A stretch of DNA of 61,870 nucleotides from Prevotella amnii DSM 23384 = JCM 14753 (GTDB lineage Bacteria; Bacteroidota; Bacteroidia; Bacteroidales; Bacteroidaceae). Position 1 is the first letter of the stretch, and the number at the start of each line of letters is the position of its first letter. The DNA is taken from contig NZ_KB905271.1 in the NCBI RefSeq assembly GCF_000378745.1, positions 1 to 61,870 of the forward strand, in the 5' to 3' direction. Below the pieces are notes generated by a model that saw nothing but the letters and a program-made list of their open reading frames with translations, had not been told where the DNA came from and searched no databases. This document shows, piece after piece, positions 18,239 through 26,852 of the stretch. A program made the translations under genes and the position numbers.

Positions 18239-19516
18239 ATGAAAACAGAAGACATCAAAATAGCCGTAATAGGTTTAGGCTATGTAGGACTTCCTTTAGC
18301 ACGGCTCTTTTCTACAAAATACAAAACTATAGGCTTTGATATGAATCATAGTCGTGTGGAAGATTTGATGAAAGGACATGATAGTACCTTAGAAGTATCT
18401 GATGATTTGCTACAAGAGGCTATAAAGAAAAACGGCTTCGTCTGTACTACCGACCTTAATAAAATAAAAGACTGCACATTATATATTGTTGCTGTTCCTA
18501 CACCTGTAGACTATAACAATCGCCCCGACTTAAAACCTTTAATAGGAGCAAGTACCACCGTGGGAAAGGTTATCTCTAAAGGTAACATCGTAGTATATGA
18601 ATCTACCGTCTACCCCGGAGTAACAGAAGAAGAGTGTTTACCTATAGTGGAAAAAGTGTCTGGCTTAACATTTAATCGCGATTTTTATGCAGGATATTCA
18701 CCAGAACGTATTAACCCCGGAGATAAAGAGCATACAGTAGAAAAAATTAAGAAGGTTACCTCTGGCTCTACACCTGAAGTAGCCGACATAGTAGACAGAG
18801 TTTACAACTCTGTCTTAGTGAATGGCACACACAAAGCACCATCTATAAAAGTGGCAGAGGCATCTAAAATAATAGAAAACTCTCAGCGAGATGTAAACAT
18901 TGCTTTCATGAACGAACTGGCAAAAATCTTTAATGCCATGGGCATAGATACCCATGATGCCATAGAAGCAGCATCTTCTAAATGGAACTTTATCAAGCTT
19001 AATCCAGGTCTTGTTGGTGGACACTGCATAAGTGTAGACCCTTATTACCTAATACAAAAGGCACAGGTATATGGTGTTCTGCCACGTATCATGTCGGCAG
19101 CACGAAGGCTTAACGATGGCATGGGCGACTATGTGGCTAACCAAACCATAAAGCTGATGAACAAAAAGGGCGTTATCGTGAAAGATGCTGATATACTTAT
19201 ACTTGGCTTTACATTTAAGGAAAACTGTCCAGACATACGCAACACAAAGGTAATAGATATCTATTCTACTTTAAGAGAATATACCCCTAACATTACCGTC
19301 TTTGACCCTTGGGCCAACAAGGAGCATGTGAAAAGAGAATATAACGTAGACATTACCTCTACGCTCGATAAAGACAAACGCTATGAAGCTATAATACTCG
19401 CCGTAGCACATAAAGAGTTCTTAAAGATCAACTTGACGTCTTTACTAAAAACAAACGGAGTAATATACGACGTTAAAGGCTGTCTCGACAAGAATATAAT
19501 TACAGGAAGGCTATAA
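18239..19516 (+). CDS. UDP-N-acetylhexosamine 6-dehydrogenase (WbpO/TviB-like)
   Basis: 425 residues of the UDP-glucose/GDP-mannose dehydrogenase superfamily. The N-terminal NAD site is G-L-G-Y-V-G-L-P-L-A (residues 12-21); the central P-T-P-V-D and E-S-T-V-Y-P-G-V-T-E-E segments and the catalytic-cysteine motif GGHCISVDPYYL (about 261-272) are all present. The wording of these motifs is closest to WbpO/TviB/VipA enzymes, which make UDP-GalNAcA or UDP-GlcNAcA for capsule or O-antigen. Substrate is an inference. It sits with a glycosyltransferase between tdh and kbl, which looks like an inserted polysaccharide island. Confidence 0.88.
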   Translation: MKTEDIKIAVIGLGYVGLPLARLFSTKYKTIGFDMNHSRVEDLMKGHDSTLEVSDDLLQEAIKKNGFVCTTDLNKIKDCTLYIVAVPTPVDYNNRPDLKPLIGASTTVGKVISKGNIVVYESTVYPGVTEEECLPIVEKVSGLTFNRDFYAGYSPERINPGDKEHTVEKIKKVTSGSTPEVADIVDRVYNSVLVNGTHKAPSIKVAEASKIIENSQRDVNIAFMNELAKIFNAMGIDTHDAIEAASSKWNFIKLNPGLVGGHCISVDPYYLIQKAQVYGVLPRIMSAARRLNDGMGDYVANQTIKLMNKKGVIVKDADILILGFTFKENCPDIRNTKVIDIYSTLREYTPNITVFDPWANKEHVKREYNVDITSTLDKDKRYEAIILAVAHKEFLKINLTSLLKTNGVIYDVKGCLDKNIITGRL

Positions 19517-19518
19517 AA

Positions 19519-19677
19519 CATAGTACTAACAACAATACGTCTGACAAGTTTGCCTTTTACCAAGGTCATGATCTTTATTTTAATTGGTATCCCGGCAAGA
19601 TATTAGATTATAAACACCTCTTAGGATTAAAACGCTTTTTAGACGACTTTAACTATATATCCTTTTTAAACACATAA
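19519..19677 (+). pseudogene. Possible C-terminal remnant of an unidentified gene
   Basis: Between the dehydrogenase stop and the next ATG an open frame without its own start reads through to TAA at 19675-19677. Its end is protein-like, with aromatic residues spread as in an enzyme (F-Y-Q-G-H-D-L-Y-F-N-W-Y-P-G-K, then Y-K-H-L-L-G-L-K-R-F-L-D-D-F). This suggests the tail of a deleted gene, perhaps from the same polysaccharide locus. The family is not recognised and the segment is short, so confidence is low. Confidence 0.35.
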
Positions 19678-19678
19678 C

Positions 19679-20671
19679 ATGGAAAGTAAGTGTAAAATAA
19701 GTATCATCATACCAATGTACAACGCCGAAAAGTATATTGATAATTGCTTAGGCTCTATCACCTCTTCAGACCTACAACAAGGCGAGTACGAAATAATAGT
19801 AGTCGATGACGGATCGATAGACAACGGTGCTAAGATAGTGGAAAAGTACGTCTGCAAACACCCTTTCATACACTATCTAAAACAAGAAAACCAAGGGCAG
19901 AGCACAGCACGAAACTATGGCATCAGGGTTGCAAATGGAGAATATATATGGTGTGTTGATGCCGATGACAGTATAGAAAAAGCTGCTAACAACATATTAT
20001 TAACTCTAAAGAAACACCCTGAAATAGATATTTTAGCAATACAGCTCAAAAAGGTTTCAGAGCAAGGCGAAGACCTCGGAAAGGAGTGTGTGCAGCCTTT
20101 AGTAACTCATCAAAAGATAATATCAGGTAAAGAAGCTATGATAGAGGGATACCTACCCTCATCGGTATGTGCACTGATAATAAAGAAAACACTTTTCTTC
20201 GATAACAATATCTTCTTTACCCCTGGCATTACTCACCAAGATGTAGAGCTTACTTACCGCCTTATGCCCTTTGCTTCTAAAGTACTCTTTAGTGATGATA
20301 CACCATATAGATATATTCATCATGACAACTCTACGAGCAAATCGTTAAAGCCAGAGAAGAAAATAAAGTATATGCTCGATGAGATTGTCATAGTAAAGTC
20401 GTTTATCGCATCGGCAAAAAAATACTCTTCTACAGACCCTCTACTATCTAAAACCATAAATAAAAGAGTATACGACGTACTCTTCGGGTTAGTTCTTTCG
20501 CTATTTAGGAACAGAAAACTATATAATAAGATAGGTGTAAACAAGATTGTTATAGATAAATTAACCCAAGAGGGGCTATATCCTTTAAAAGGAAGCAACT
20601 ACTCTTTCAAGAAAAAAATACTGATACATGGTATATTAAACTTTAGATTTCTCTTAACAAGGAAATACTGA
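19679..20671 (+). CDS. Family 2 glycosyltransferase
   Basis: 330 residues with an N-terminal GT-A fold: I-S-I-I-I-P-M-Y-N-A-E-K-Y (about 8-20), V-V-D-D-G-S-x-D-N (about 41-49), and the DXD-like V-D-A-D-D-S (about 97-102). The remaining 200 residues are less conserved and end in a basic amphipathic region without clear membrane helices. Such enzymes add a sugar to capsule, LPS or exopolysaccharide precursors. It is downstream of the sugar-nucleotide dehydrogenase and probably shares its transcript; acceptor and sugar are unknown. Confidence 0.88.
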   Translation: MESKCKISIIIPMYNAEKYIDNCLGSITSSDLQQGEYEIIVVDDGSIDNGAKIVEKYVCKHPFIHYLKQENQGQSTARNYGIRVANGEYIWCVDADDSIEKAANNILLTLKKHPEIDILAIQLKKVSEQGEDLGKECVQPLVTHQKIISGKEAMIEGYLPSSVCALIIKKTLFFDNNIFFTPGITHQDVELTYRLMPFASKVLFSDDTPYRYIHHDNSTSKSLKPEKKIKYMLDEIVIVKSFIASAKKYSSTDPLLSKTINKRVYDVLFGLVLSLFRNRKLYNKIGVNKIVIDKLTQEGLYPLKGSNYSFKKKILIHGILNFRFLLTRKY

Positions 20672-20720
20672 GAACAAAGAAAAAAAAGTGGAAGATAAGC
20701 ATAAAAAGTTATACATATTA

Positions 20721-20752
20721 TTGCCTTATTTCAAATTTATTGATTTCCTTTG
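20721..20752 (+). promoter_or_regulatory. kbl promoter
   Basis: TTGC at 20721-20724, 20 bases, then TTCCTTTG at 20745-20752; one mismatch in each box. The kbl ATG follows 27 bases later. Confidence 0.5.
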
Positions 20753-20779
20753 TAATATAAAAACTTAAATAAAAGCCTT

Positions 20780-21967
20780 ATGTACGGAAAAATGAAAGAC
20801 TTTCTCAGCTCTACACTCGCTGAGATTCGTAATGCAGGCCTATACAAAGAGGAACGTCTCATTGAGAGTCCTCAGCAGGCTGTTATTAATGTGAAAGGGC
20901 AAGAAGTGATTAACTTCTGTGCTAACAACTATCTTGGCTTGTCCAATAACCCTCGCTTAATAGAGGCATCTAAGAAGATGATGGATAAGCGCGGTTATGG
21001 TATGTCGTCTGTGCGCTTTATATGTGGCACACAAGATATACACAAAGAACTGGAAGATGCCATAAGCGATTATTTCAAAACTGAGGATACTATCCTCTAT
21101 GCTGCATGTTTCGATGCTAACGGGGGTGTCTTTGAGCCTCTCTTTACAGAAGAAGATGCCATCATTAGCGACTCGCTTAACCACGCGTCCATCATAGATG
21201 GTGTACGCCTTTGTAAAGCAAAGCGTTACCGTTATCAAAACGCTGACATGGCAGACCTTGAGCGTGCCTTAAAAGAAGCTCAGGCACAACGCTTCCGCAT
21301 CATTGTTACCGATGGTGTGTTCTCTATGGACGGCAACGTGGCTCCTGTGGATAAGATATGCGATCTGGCAGAAAAGTACGATGCGTTGGTAATGGTAGAC
21401 GAGTCGCACTCGGCAGGTGTAGTAGGCGCTACTGGTCATGGTGTAAGCGAGCTGTGCCATACCTATGGCAGGGTGGACATCTATACGGGTACGCTGGGTA
21501 AAGCCTTTGGCGGTGCTTTAGGTGGTTTCACTACCGGTAGAAAGGAGATTATAGACATGCTTCGTCAGCGTAGCCGCCCTTATCTGTTCTCTAACTCGTT
21601 AGCTCCTGCCATTATTGGGGCTTCTATAGAGGTGTTTAAAATGCTTAAAGAGAGCAATGCTTTACACGATAAGCTTATAGATAACGTGGCTTACTTCCGC
21701 GATAACATGCTTGCTGCTGGCTTCGACATTAAGCCTACACAAAGTGCTATATGTGCGGTAATGCTCTATGATGCTAAGCTATCACAAGTTTTTGCCAGCA
21801 AGATGCAGCAAGAAGGCATTTATGTTACTGGCTTCTATTATCCCGTAGTGCCTAAGGAGCAAGCTCGTATACGTGTGCAGCTCTCTGCAGGACATGAGCG
21901 CGAGCACCTCGACAGGTGTATTGCTGCCTTTATAAAAGTGGGCAAAGAGCTTGGTGTTTTGAAATAA
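20780..21967 (+). CDS. kbl: Glycine C-acetyltransferase (2-amino-3-ketobutyrate CoA ligase)
   Basis: 395 residues, a PLP-dependent alpha-oxoamine synthase. It shows C-A-N-N-Y-L-G-L near residue 47, V-D-E-S-H-S-A-G (about 205-212) and the PLP lysine in G-T-L-G-K-A-F-G-G (about 235-243). It cleaves 2-amino-3-ketobutyrate with CoA to glycine and acetyl-CoA, completing the threonine path started by tdh at 16959-17918. Length is normal. It ends at a very strong hairpin at 21982-22030. Confidence 0.93.
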   Translation: MYGKMKDFLSSTLAEIRNAGLYKEERLIESPQQAVINVKGQEVINFCANNYLGLSNNPRLIEASKKMMDKRGYGMSSVRFICGTQDIHKELEDAISDYFKTEDTILYAACFDANGGVFEPLFTEEDAIISDSLNHASIIDGVRLCKAKRYRYQNADMADLERALKEAQAQRFRIIVTDGVFSMDGNVAPVDKICDLAEKYDALVMVDESHSAGVVGATGHGVSELCHTYGRVDIYTGTLGKAFGGALGGFTTGRKEIIDMLRQRSRPYLFSNSLAPAIIGASIEVFKMLKESNALHDKLIDNVAYFRDNMLAAGFDIKPTQSAICAVMLYDAKLSQVFASKMQQEGIYVTGFYYPVVPKEQARIRVQLSAGHEREHLDRCIAAFIKVGKELGVLK

Positions 21968-21981
21968 ACTATAACAAAACC

Positions 21982-22030
21982 ATAAAAGGTGTACTTACGA
22001 TATATGCGTATATGTAAGTACACCTTTTAT
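21982..22030. terminator. Strong bidirectional terminator between kbl and the NigD gene
   Basis: A perfect 17-bp stem, ATAAAAGGTGTACTTAC (21982-21998) with its complement at 22014-22030, and a 15-base loop. The AT-rich stem base gives T-runs on both strands, so it can stop both converging genes. Confidence 0.85.
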
Positions 22031-22038
22031 TATGCTTA

Positions 22039-22695
22039 TTACAATAGGAAAGATTTTACCACCTTACCCTTATATGTATTTACGGTGATATATAAAGAGT
22101 CGCCAGAGTGATAGTTATAAATAGGAATACTGACATACCCCTTTACGCTATAATATTCTGGCTGCCCTGCCTGATAATGTGTAAGGAGGAAGTGGTAGGC
22201 TTTACCCTTTTCATGCTTTGTAACAGCTTCCTTTACCACTCCTATCTTTTGTGCTGAATGTGAAAAGGTGTTGCTTCCCTTTTTAATTATTAAGGAAAGG
22301 TTTATATACCGCTTATTCTTGCTTATCCAGATGCTCTCCAATCCAAGCGGATCGGTGTGCCACTCTTTTTCCTCATCTTTAGTTTTAGGCTTTAGCAACA
22401 AGACGCTTTGTAGCGATATAGGTTTGGTAACCCCGTTTTCCACCTTATCATAATATAGCATAGCACGATAAACAGCCCTTGCTTTAGGCTTCCAGTCTAC
22501 ATTAAGAGCAGGCGACAATGTTAAAGAAACACCATCATCAGTTACAGCAGAGGTAAAAGCTCCTACCCCGTTGGTAGAGGCTTCTACAAAGTCGGCACGC
22601 AGATAAGATAGCTCCGAATCGCCCGTTTCATATAAGCCATACTTACATGATACCATAGCTACTAATAGGAATACTATTACAAAGAGCTTCTTCAT
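22039..22695 (-). CDS. NigD-like lipoprotein
   Basis: 218 residues with an N-terminal lipoprotein signal ending V-S-C (Cys at about 17). The following G-D-S-E-L-S-Y-L-R-A-D-F-V-E-A and later D-D-G-V-S-L-T-L pattern is that of the NigD-like family of Bacteroidetes, named from the nig bacteriocin locus of Prevotella nigrescens. The rest is predicted beta-rich. Family members are surface or periplasmic lipoproteins of unclear function. It converges with kbl and lies just after ddl on the same strand with a 22-base gap, so read-through from the ddl operon is possible. Confidence 0.82.
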   Translation of the reverse strand: MKKLFVIVFLLVAMVSCKYGLYETGDSELSYLRADFVEASTNGVGAFTSAVTDDGVSLTLSPALNVDWKPKARAVYRAMLYYDKVENGVTKPISLQSVLLLKPKTKDEEKEWHTDPLGLESIWISKNKRYINLSLIIKKGSNTFSHSAQKIGVVKEAVTKHEKGKAYHFLLTHYQAGQPEYYSVKGYVSIPIYNYHSGDSLYITVNTYKGKVVKSFLL

Positions 22696-22717
22696 CTACT
22701 ATAATAGGCTAACTTTC

Positions 22718-23716
22718 TTAAAACTGGTTTTCTACAATATCTGTAAGAACGTCCTTCATCTCAAGCCCTGCAGCACGCACCTGTTGTGGAATAAAGCTCG
22801 TAGGTGTCATTCCCGGTGTGGTGTTTATCTCAAGCAGATTAATAACATCGTTGCCCTGTTCGTCTTTAGATATGATGTAATCTATGCGAATTATGCCGTT
22901 AGCATGTAGTATGTTATACACCTTATCTGTTAGTGCTGATACCTTTTGGGCTGTCTCTGGGCTCATTCTGGCAGGTGTTATCTCCTGCACCTCACCATTA
23001 TATTTTGCGTTATAATCGAAGAACTCGTTCTTTGTAACTACCTCTGTAGCAGGAAACACTACCGTTCCGCTCGCCTTTGTCTTATAAGCACCTTGCGAAA
23101 TCTCCATTCCCTGAAGATACCTCTCTATCATTACCTCATTACTTTCCATAAAAGCCACACGAAGGGCAGGTGCTAACTGGTCTGCATTCTTTACCTTAGA
23201 CACACCAAAGCTACTACCGTCTGCAGCAGGCTTAACAAAGCAAGGCATTCCTAAACGAGCCTCTACAAGCTTCTCATCTATAGATTCGCCACGACGCACC
23301 AAGATGCTATCAGCCACGTTAATACCAAAACCACGCAGGTAATTGTTAAGGACATATTTATCGAAGGTAAGAGCCTCTACAAGCACACCACTGGTAGAGT
23401 AAGGCAAGTGGATAAGCTCAAAGTAGCCTTGCATCATGCCGTTCTCTCCCGGCTGTCCATGAATGGTAATATAAGCATAGTCGAAAAACACAGCCTTACC
23501 ATCTACTACAAACGAAAAATCGTTCTTATCTATAGCAGCAATATCACCATTAGGCAGATCGACGTGCCAGTCGGTACCCTTCACATCTACTATATATATG
23601 TTATAACGGTCTTTATCGAAAAAGGAATATATACCTTGAGCAGAGCGCATAGATACATCATGCTCTGACGAATCGCCGCCACATACAATGGCTATAGTTC
23701 TCTTTAAATCTTTCAT
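22718..23716 (-). CDS. ddl: D-alanine--D-alanine ligase
   Basis: 332 residues, ATP-grasp fold. It makes D-Ala-D-Ala for peptidoglycan. The N-terminal G-G-D-S-S-E-H-D-V-S (about 13-22), the ATP-binding loop F-V-K-P-A-A-D-G-S-S-F-G-V and the C-terminal L-E-I-N-T-T-P-G-M-T metal/substrate motif are intact. It is the last of three same-strand genes (PASTA protein, rluD, ddl), a common Bacteroidales order. Confidence 0.95.
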   Translation of the reverse strand: MKDLKRTIAIVCGGDSSEHDVSMRSAQGIYSFFDKDRYNIYIVDVKGTDWHVDLPNGDIAAIDKNDFSFVVDGKAVFFDYAYITIHGQPGENGMMQGYFELIHLPYSTSGVLVEALTFDKYVLNNYLRGFGINVADSILVRRGESIDEKLVEARLGMPCFVKPAADGSSFGVSKVKNADQLAPALRVAFMESNEVMIERYLQGMEISQGAYKTKASGTVVFPATEVVTKNEFFDYNAKYNGEVQEITPARMSPETAQKVSALTDKVYNILHANGIIRIDYIISKDEQGNDVINLLEINTTPGMTPTSFIPQQVRAAGLEMKDVLTDIVENQF

Positions 23717-23760
23717 CTCTTTGTCTATATTACTGTAATATATATATGTTTTTATAAATG

Positions 23761-24846
23761 TTATTCTGTCTTTATCCTTCCATCACTGCCTTTTATAAAA
23801 CCTCTCCACTTATCTATGAGAGCCGATAAGTCGTCTGGCAAAGGGCTTGTAAAGTCCATCTGCTCGCCTGTTACGGGGTGTACAAAGCCCAATGTCTTAG
23901 CGTGCAGGGCCTGTCGCGGACATATCTTAAAACCATTCTGCACAAAAGCCTTATATGAGCTCGACCGTTGCCCTCTAAGAATCTCACGCCCTCCATAACG
24001 CTCGTCGCCAAAAAGCGGATGACCTATGTGCTTCATGTGGGCACGTATCTGATGAGTGCGCCCCGTTTCTAACACACACTCTATGAGGGTAGTATATCCA
24101 AAACGCTCTATTACCTTATAATGGGTTACGGCAGGCTTACCTATATCGCTTTCAGGTGGAAACACCGTCATGCGAAGTCTGTCCTTAGGGTCGCGAGAGA
24201 TGTTGCCTTCTATACGCCCCTGCTCATCTACTATGTTACCCCACACCAAGGCTATATAGCTGCGATGAGTGGTTTTATAAAAAAACTGCTTACCTAAAGA
24301 GCTTTTTGCTTCTGGAGTTTTAGCAATGAGCAGCAGCCCGCTTGTGTCTTTATCTATACGATGCACCAGCCCCACCTCAGGGTCGTTAGCATCGAAAGAC
24401 GCCAATCCTCTCAGATGCCATGCTATAGCATTTATAAGCGTACCATGAAAGTTGCCTGCGCCGGGGTGCACCACAAGGCCTGCGGGCTTCATAACCACCA
24501 TTAAGCTGTCATCTTCATACACCACATCTAAAGGAATATCCTCTGCCTCAATAGTGTTATCGTGCTTAGGACGATCGAGCATTAAGGTAATAACATCTTC
24601 TGGACGCACCTTATAATTGCTCTTCACCGGACTGCCATTTACATGTATAAAACCAGCCTGAGCAGCCTTTTGTATGCGGTTCCTACTGGAATGCTGCATA
24701 CGCTCAAAGAGATACTTGTCTATACGCTCCGCTTTCTGCCCCTTGTCCACCTCTATCTTAAAGTGTTCATACAGCTCTAAGCCTTCCGGGCTATCTTCTT
24801 CAGGCTCTAAAAGCAGCTCCTCATCGTCGTCGTCTATATATTCCAT
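23761..24846 (-). CDS. rluD: Ribosomal large subunit pseudouridine synthase, RluD-type
   Basis: 361 residues. An S4 RNA-binding domain (about residues 38-95, I-D-K-Y-L-F-E-R) precedes the RluA-family catalytic domain, whose motif H-R-I-D-K-D-T-S-G-L-L (about 163-173) contains the catalytic aspartate. With the S4 domain it fits RluD, which modifies helix 69 of 23S rRNA; an RluA/RluC role cannot be excluded. An acidic N-terminal extension of about 30 residues (D-D-D-D-E-E-L-L) is present. It starts 9 bases after the PASTA gene ends. Confidence 0.9.
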   Translation of the reverse strand: MEYIDDDDEELLLEPEEDSPEGLELYEHFKIEVDKGQKAERIDKYLFERMQHSSRNRIQKAAQAGFIHVNGSPVKSNYKVRPEDVITLMLDRPKHDNTIEAEDIPLDVVYEDDSLMVVMKPAGLVVHPGAGNFHGTLINAIAWHLRGLASFDANDPEVGLVHRIDKDTSGLLLIAKTPEAKSSLGKQFFYKTTHRSYIALVWGNIVDEQGRIEGNISRDPKDRLRMTVFPPESDIGKPAVTHYKVIERFGYTTLIECVLETGRTHQIRAHMKHIGHPLFGDERYGGREILRGQRSSSYKAFVQNGFKICPRQALHAKTLGFVHPVTGEQMDFTSPLPDDLSALIDKWRGFIKGSDGRIKTE

Positions 24847-24855
24847 AATGATTTA

Positions 24856-25623
24856 TCATTTATCTACACCCCTATCCTTAGGCTGCGACTCTTTCTTTAC
24901 AGTAGGCACTGAAGGCACCGTAAGCGGTCTGTTCGTAGGTATCTCGTTGCCGTTCTCGTCTACAGGCACTTCCACATATTCATATACCTCATCATACTTA
25001 GGCACCTTCTTTTCTACCTGCACCTCTTCATATTGTGGCTCATCAAGACTGTCTCCGGGAAGTATCTCACGCGTACCATCGCCCACCTGAAGAATAATCT
25101 TTGCGTCTATAGGCACACGGTCGCCAGCCTGCACATGCTTACCGTTTACTATGATGCCATAGATCCAGTCTTTCTCGCCCGGTATATACTCTGGCTCGCC
25201 CACATTAAAGCCCTGAGAGAGCAGCTGCGCCGTCGCCTCTCGCAAGGAGTTGTTGTCTATAATGTCTGGAATTACAAGCGTAGGTGCTGTGGCAGCATTT
25301 ATGGTAACATATATCGTACGGGTAGACTTCACACGATTACCGCTGCGAGGCGTCTGCTCTAAAATACAGTCAGGAGGAAGCTCCTTTACATAGCCCGTAT
25401 CAGAAACCTCTATAGTAAGACCCGCCTTATCCATTATACGCTCAGCCTCATCATACTGCTTATGTATAACATTAGGCACTACAATAGACTCACCATGACA
25501 GGTATAATAATCTATGCCATATTTAATACCTATCCCAAGGAGTAACATAATGATAACCATTGCCAGTATATTACCCCATATATATGTACAGCTTAGCTTT
25601 TTAAAGACGTTTTGCGAACTCAT
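24856..25623 (-). CDS. PASTA-domain membrane protein
   Basis: 255 residues. One membrane helix near the N-terminus (about 17-37), then two clear PASTA modules (V-V-P-N-V-I... at about 47-110, V-I-P-D-I-I... at about 115-180) and a low-complexity acidic/proline C-terminus (about 190-255). PASTA modules bind peptidoglycan or beta-lactams, but no kinase domain is attached. The protein is probably in the periplasm, and co-transcription with ddl fits a cell-wall link. It has a good promoter (25658-25689). Confidence 0.9.
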   Translation of the reverse strand: MSSQNVFKKLSCTYIWGNILAMVIIMLLLGIGIKYGIDYYTCHGESIVVPNVIHKQYDEAERIMDKAGLTIEVSDTGYVKELPPDCILEQTPRSGNRVKSTRTIYVTINAATAPTLVIPDIIDNNSLREATAQLLSQGFNVGEPEYIPGEKDWIYGIIVNGKHVQAGDRVPIDAKIILQVGDGTREILPGDSLDEPQYEEVQVEKKVPKYDEVYEYVEVPVDENGNEIPTNRPLTVPSVPTVKKESQPKDRGVDK

Positions 25624-25657
25624 TCCTCTTGACGTATTTCTACATATAATAACGAAA

Positions 25658-25689
25658 CAAAGGTATATAAAAAAACGGAAAGAAGCAAA
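25658..25689 (-). promoter_or_regulatory. Promoter of the PASTA-rluD-ddl operon
   Basis: Read leftwards, TTTG (25689-25686), 20 bases, TACCTTTG (25665-25658): a perfect consensus. The -33 box lies inside the loop of the rpmH terminator hairpin. Confidence 0.8.
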
Positions 25690-25713
25690 GTTTGCCCCTC
25701 ACTTCTTTCCGTT
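25674..25713 (-). terminator. Rho-independent terminator of rpmH
   Basis: A 12-bp perfect stem, AACGGAAAGAAG (25674-25685) and CTTCTTTCCGTT (25702-25713). Read leftwards it runs into a T-rich tract (25675-25668), the form of an intrinsic terminator for the gene at 25747-25902. Confidence 0.8.
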
Positions 25714-25746
25714 TTGCATTAAAATCCCATAAGGGAAAACTACTTG

Positions 25747-25902
25747 TTACTTGCCGTGATGCTCGTCAGAAACACTTAACTTCTTACGACCTTTTGCACG
25801 ACGAGACGCCAAAACACGACGTCCATTCTTTGTAGCCATTCTCTCACGAAAGCCATGCTTGTTCACACGGCGACGGTTATGGGGCTGAAATGTTCTTTTC
25901 AT
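25747..25902 (-). CDS. rpmH: 50S ribosomal protein L34
   Basis: 51 residues, starting [18 protein letters not shown] and containing the family pattern [19 protein letters not shown], which is diagnostic of L34. It is slightly longer than most (44-46) because of an acidic/His C-terminal tail (S-D-E-H-H-G-K), common in Bacteroidetes. L34 is a basic protein of the large ribosomal subunit. It has its own promoter and its own terminator and is not in the usual rpmH-rnpA order here. Confidence 0.95.
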   Translation of the reverse strand: MKRTFQPHNRRRVNKHGFRERMATKNGRRVLASRRAKGRKKLSVSDEHHGK

Positions 25903-25975
25903 TTTATTGTTTTTTTATTTGTTATTGTGCTATTTATACTATAGAGGCATAATAAAACACCGCTTTTTAGGTCTG

Positions 25976-26006
25976 CAAAATTAATTAATCTTTTTGGATT
26001 AACCAA
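25976..26006 (-). promoter_or_regulatory. rpmH promoter
   Basis: Read leftwards, TTGG (26006-26003), 19 bases, TAATTTTG (25983-25976). A leader of about 70 bases precedes the ATG. Confidence 0.6.
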
Positions 26007-26056
26007 GAATTAAGCGATTTTTACATCAATAATTTATGTTTTTTGTATAAAATAAG

Positions 26057-26064
26057 TAACTTTG
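26057..26064 (+). promoter_or_regulatory. -7 box of efp
   Basis: TAACTTTG fits TAnnTTTG, 59 bases before the efp ATG. No exact TTTG stands at the right distance upstream. Confidence 0.55.
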
Positions 26065-26123
26065 CAGCGCATAAGAAAAAACTGCAAAGAATATAAAATA
26101 ATATATCAGATAAATAATAAATT

Positions 26124-26690
26124 ATGATTAATTCACAGGAAATCAAAATCGGAACATGTATCCGTCTTGATGGTAAGATTTGGACTTGTATAGACTTTCA
26201 GCACCGTAAGCCCGGAAAAGGTAACACCGTTATGATAACAAAGCTAAAGAATGTAGCTGACGGGCGTGTTATTGACCGCACATTCCAAGTAGGGTTCAAA
26301 CTGGAAGATGTACGCGTAGAGCGTCGCCCTTTCCAATATCTTTATCAGGACCCTACGGGGTTTATATTTATGAACCAAGAGAATTTCGAGCAGATTCCTA
26401 TCTCTGAACATCAGATAGCTGGGTTTCAATATATGAAAGAAGGCGACATTGTAGAGGTAGTTACTGATACCAGCGACGGCACTATCCTTTCTGCTGAGAT
26501 GCCTGCTAAGACCACTTTAAAGATAACACACAGCGAGCCAGGCGTTAAAGGCAACACTGCTACCAACGCTACAAAGCCTGCTACGTTAGAGACAGGAGCC
26601 GTTGTGCGTGTACCTTTGTTTATTAACGAAGGGGAAACAATACAGATAGACACACGCGATGGTAGCTATCTGGGGCGTGTAAATGCATAA
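26124..26690 (+). CDS. efp: Elongation factor P
   Basis: 188 residues, the normal length. The KOW domain carries the tRNA-reaching loop H-R-K-P-G-K-G-N (residues 27-34), with Lys32 at the tip where other bacteria carry the modified lysine; OB domains follow and the C-terminal domain ends with the expected I-Q-I-D-T-R-D-G-S-Y-L-G-R. EF-P relieves ribosome stalling at proline runs. No epm-type modification gene is seen nearby. A long-arm hairpin lies behind the gene. Confidence 0.96.
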   Translation: MINSQEIKIGTCIRLDGKIWTCIDFQHRKPGKGNTVMITKLKNVADGRVIDRTFQVGFKLEDVRVERRPFQYLYQDPTGFIFMNQENFEQIPISEHQIAGFQYMKEGDIVEVVTDTSDGTILSAEMPAKTTLKITHSEPGVKGNTATNATKPATLETGAVVRVPLFINEGETIQIDTRDGSYLGRVNA

Positions 26691-26715
26691 AACATTAATA
26701 TAAAGCAAATATAAG

Positions 26716-26779
26716 AGGGTAAGAAAGAGTGCGGTTTCTTAGGGAGAATATCCTATTGAAAGCTCCTTTTTCTTACCCT
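26716..26779 (+). terminator. efp terminator (long-arm hairpin)
   Basis: AGGGTAAGAAA (26716-26726) pairs with TTTCTTACCCT (26769-26779), then TTTCTT. A 42-base region between the arms can form a further small stem (GGGAG/CTCC). Confidence 0.6.
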
Positions 26780-26852
26780 TTTCTTATAACTTCTTACTGC
26801 TCTTTACGTATAACATACCTCTTTCTTTTTTACTTACTATAACCATAAAGTC

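Noticed and set aside
26700..26852. Another 22-bp array after efp
   Set aside because: CTTAC-type words recur at about 21-24 bases but not in a fixed register.
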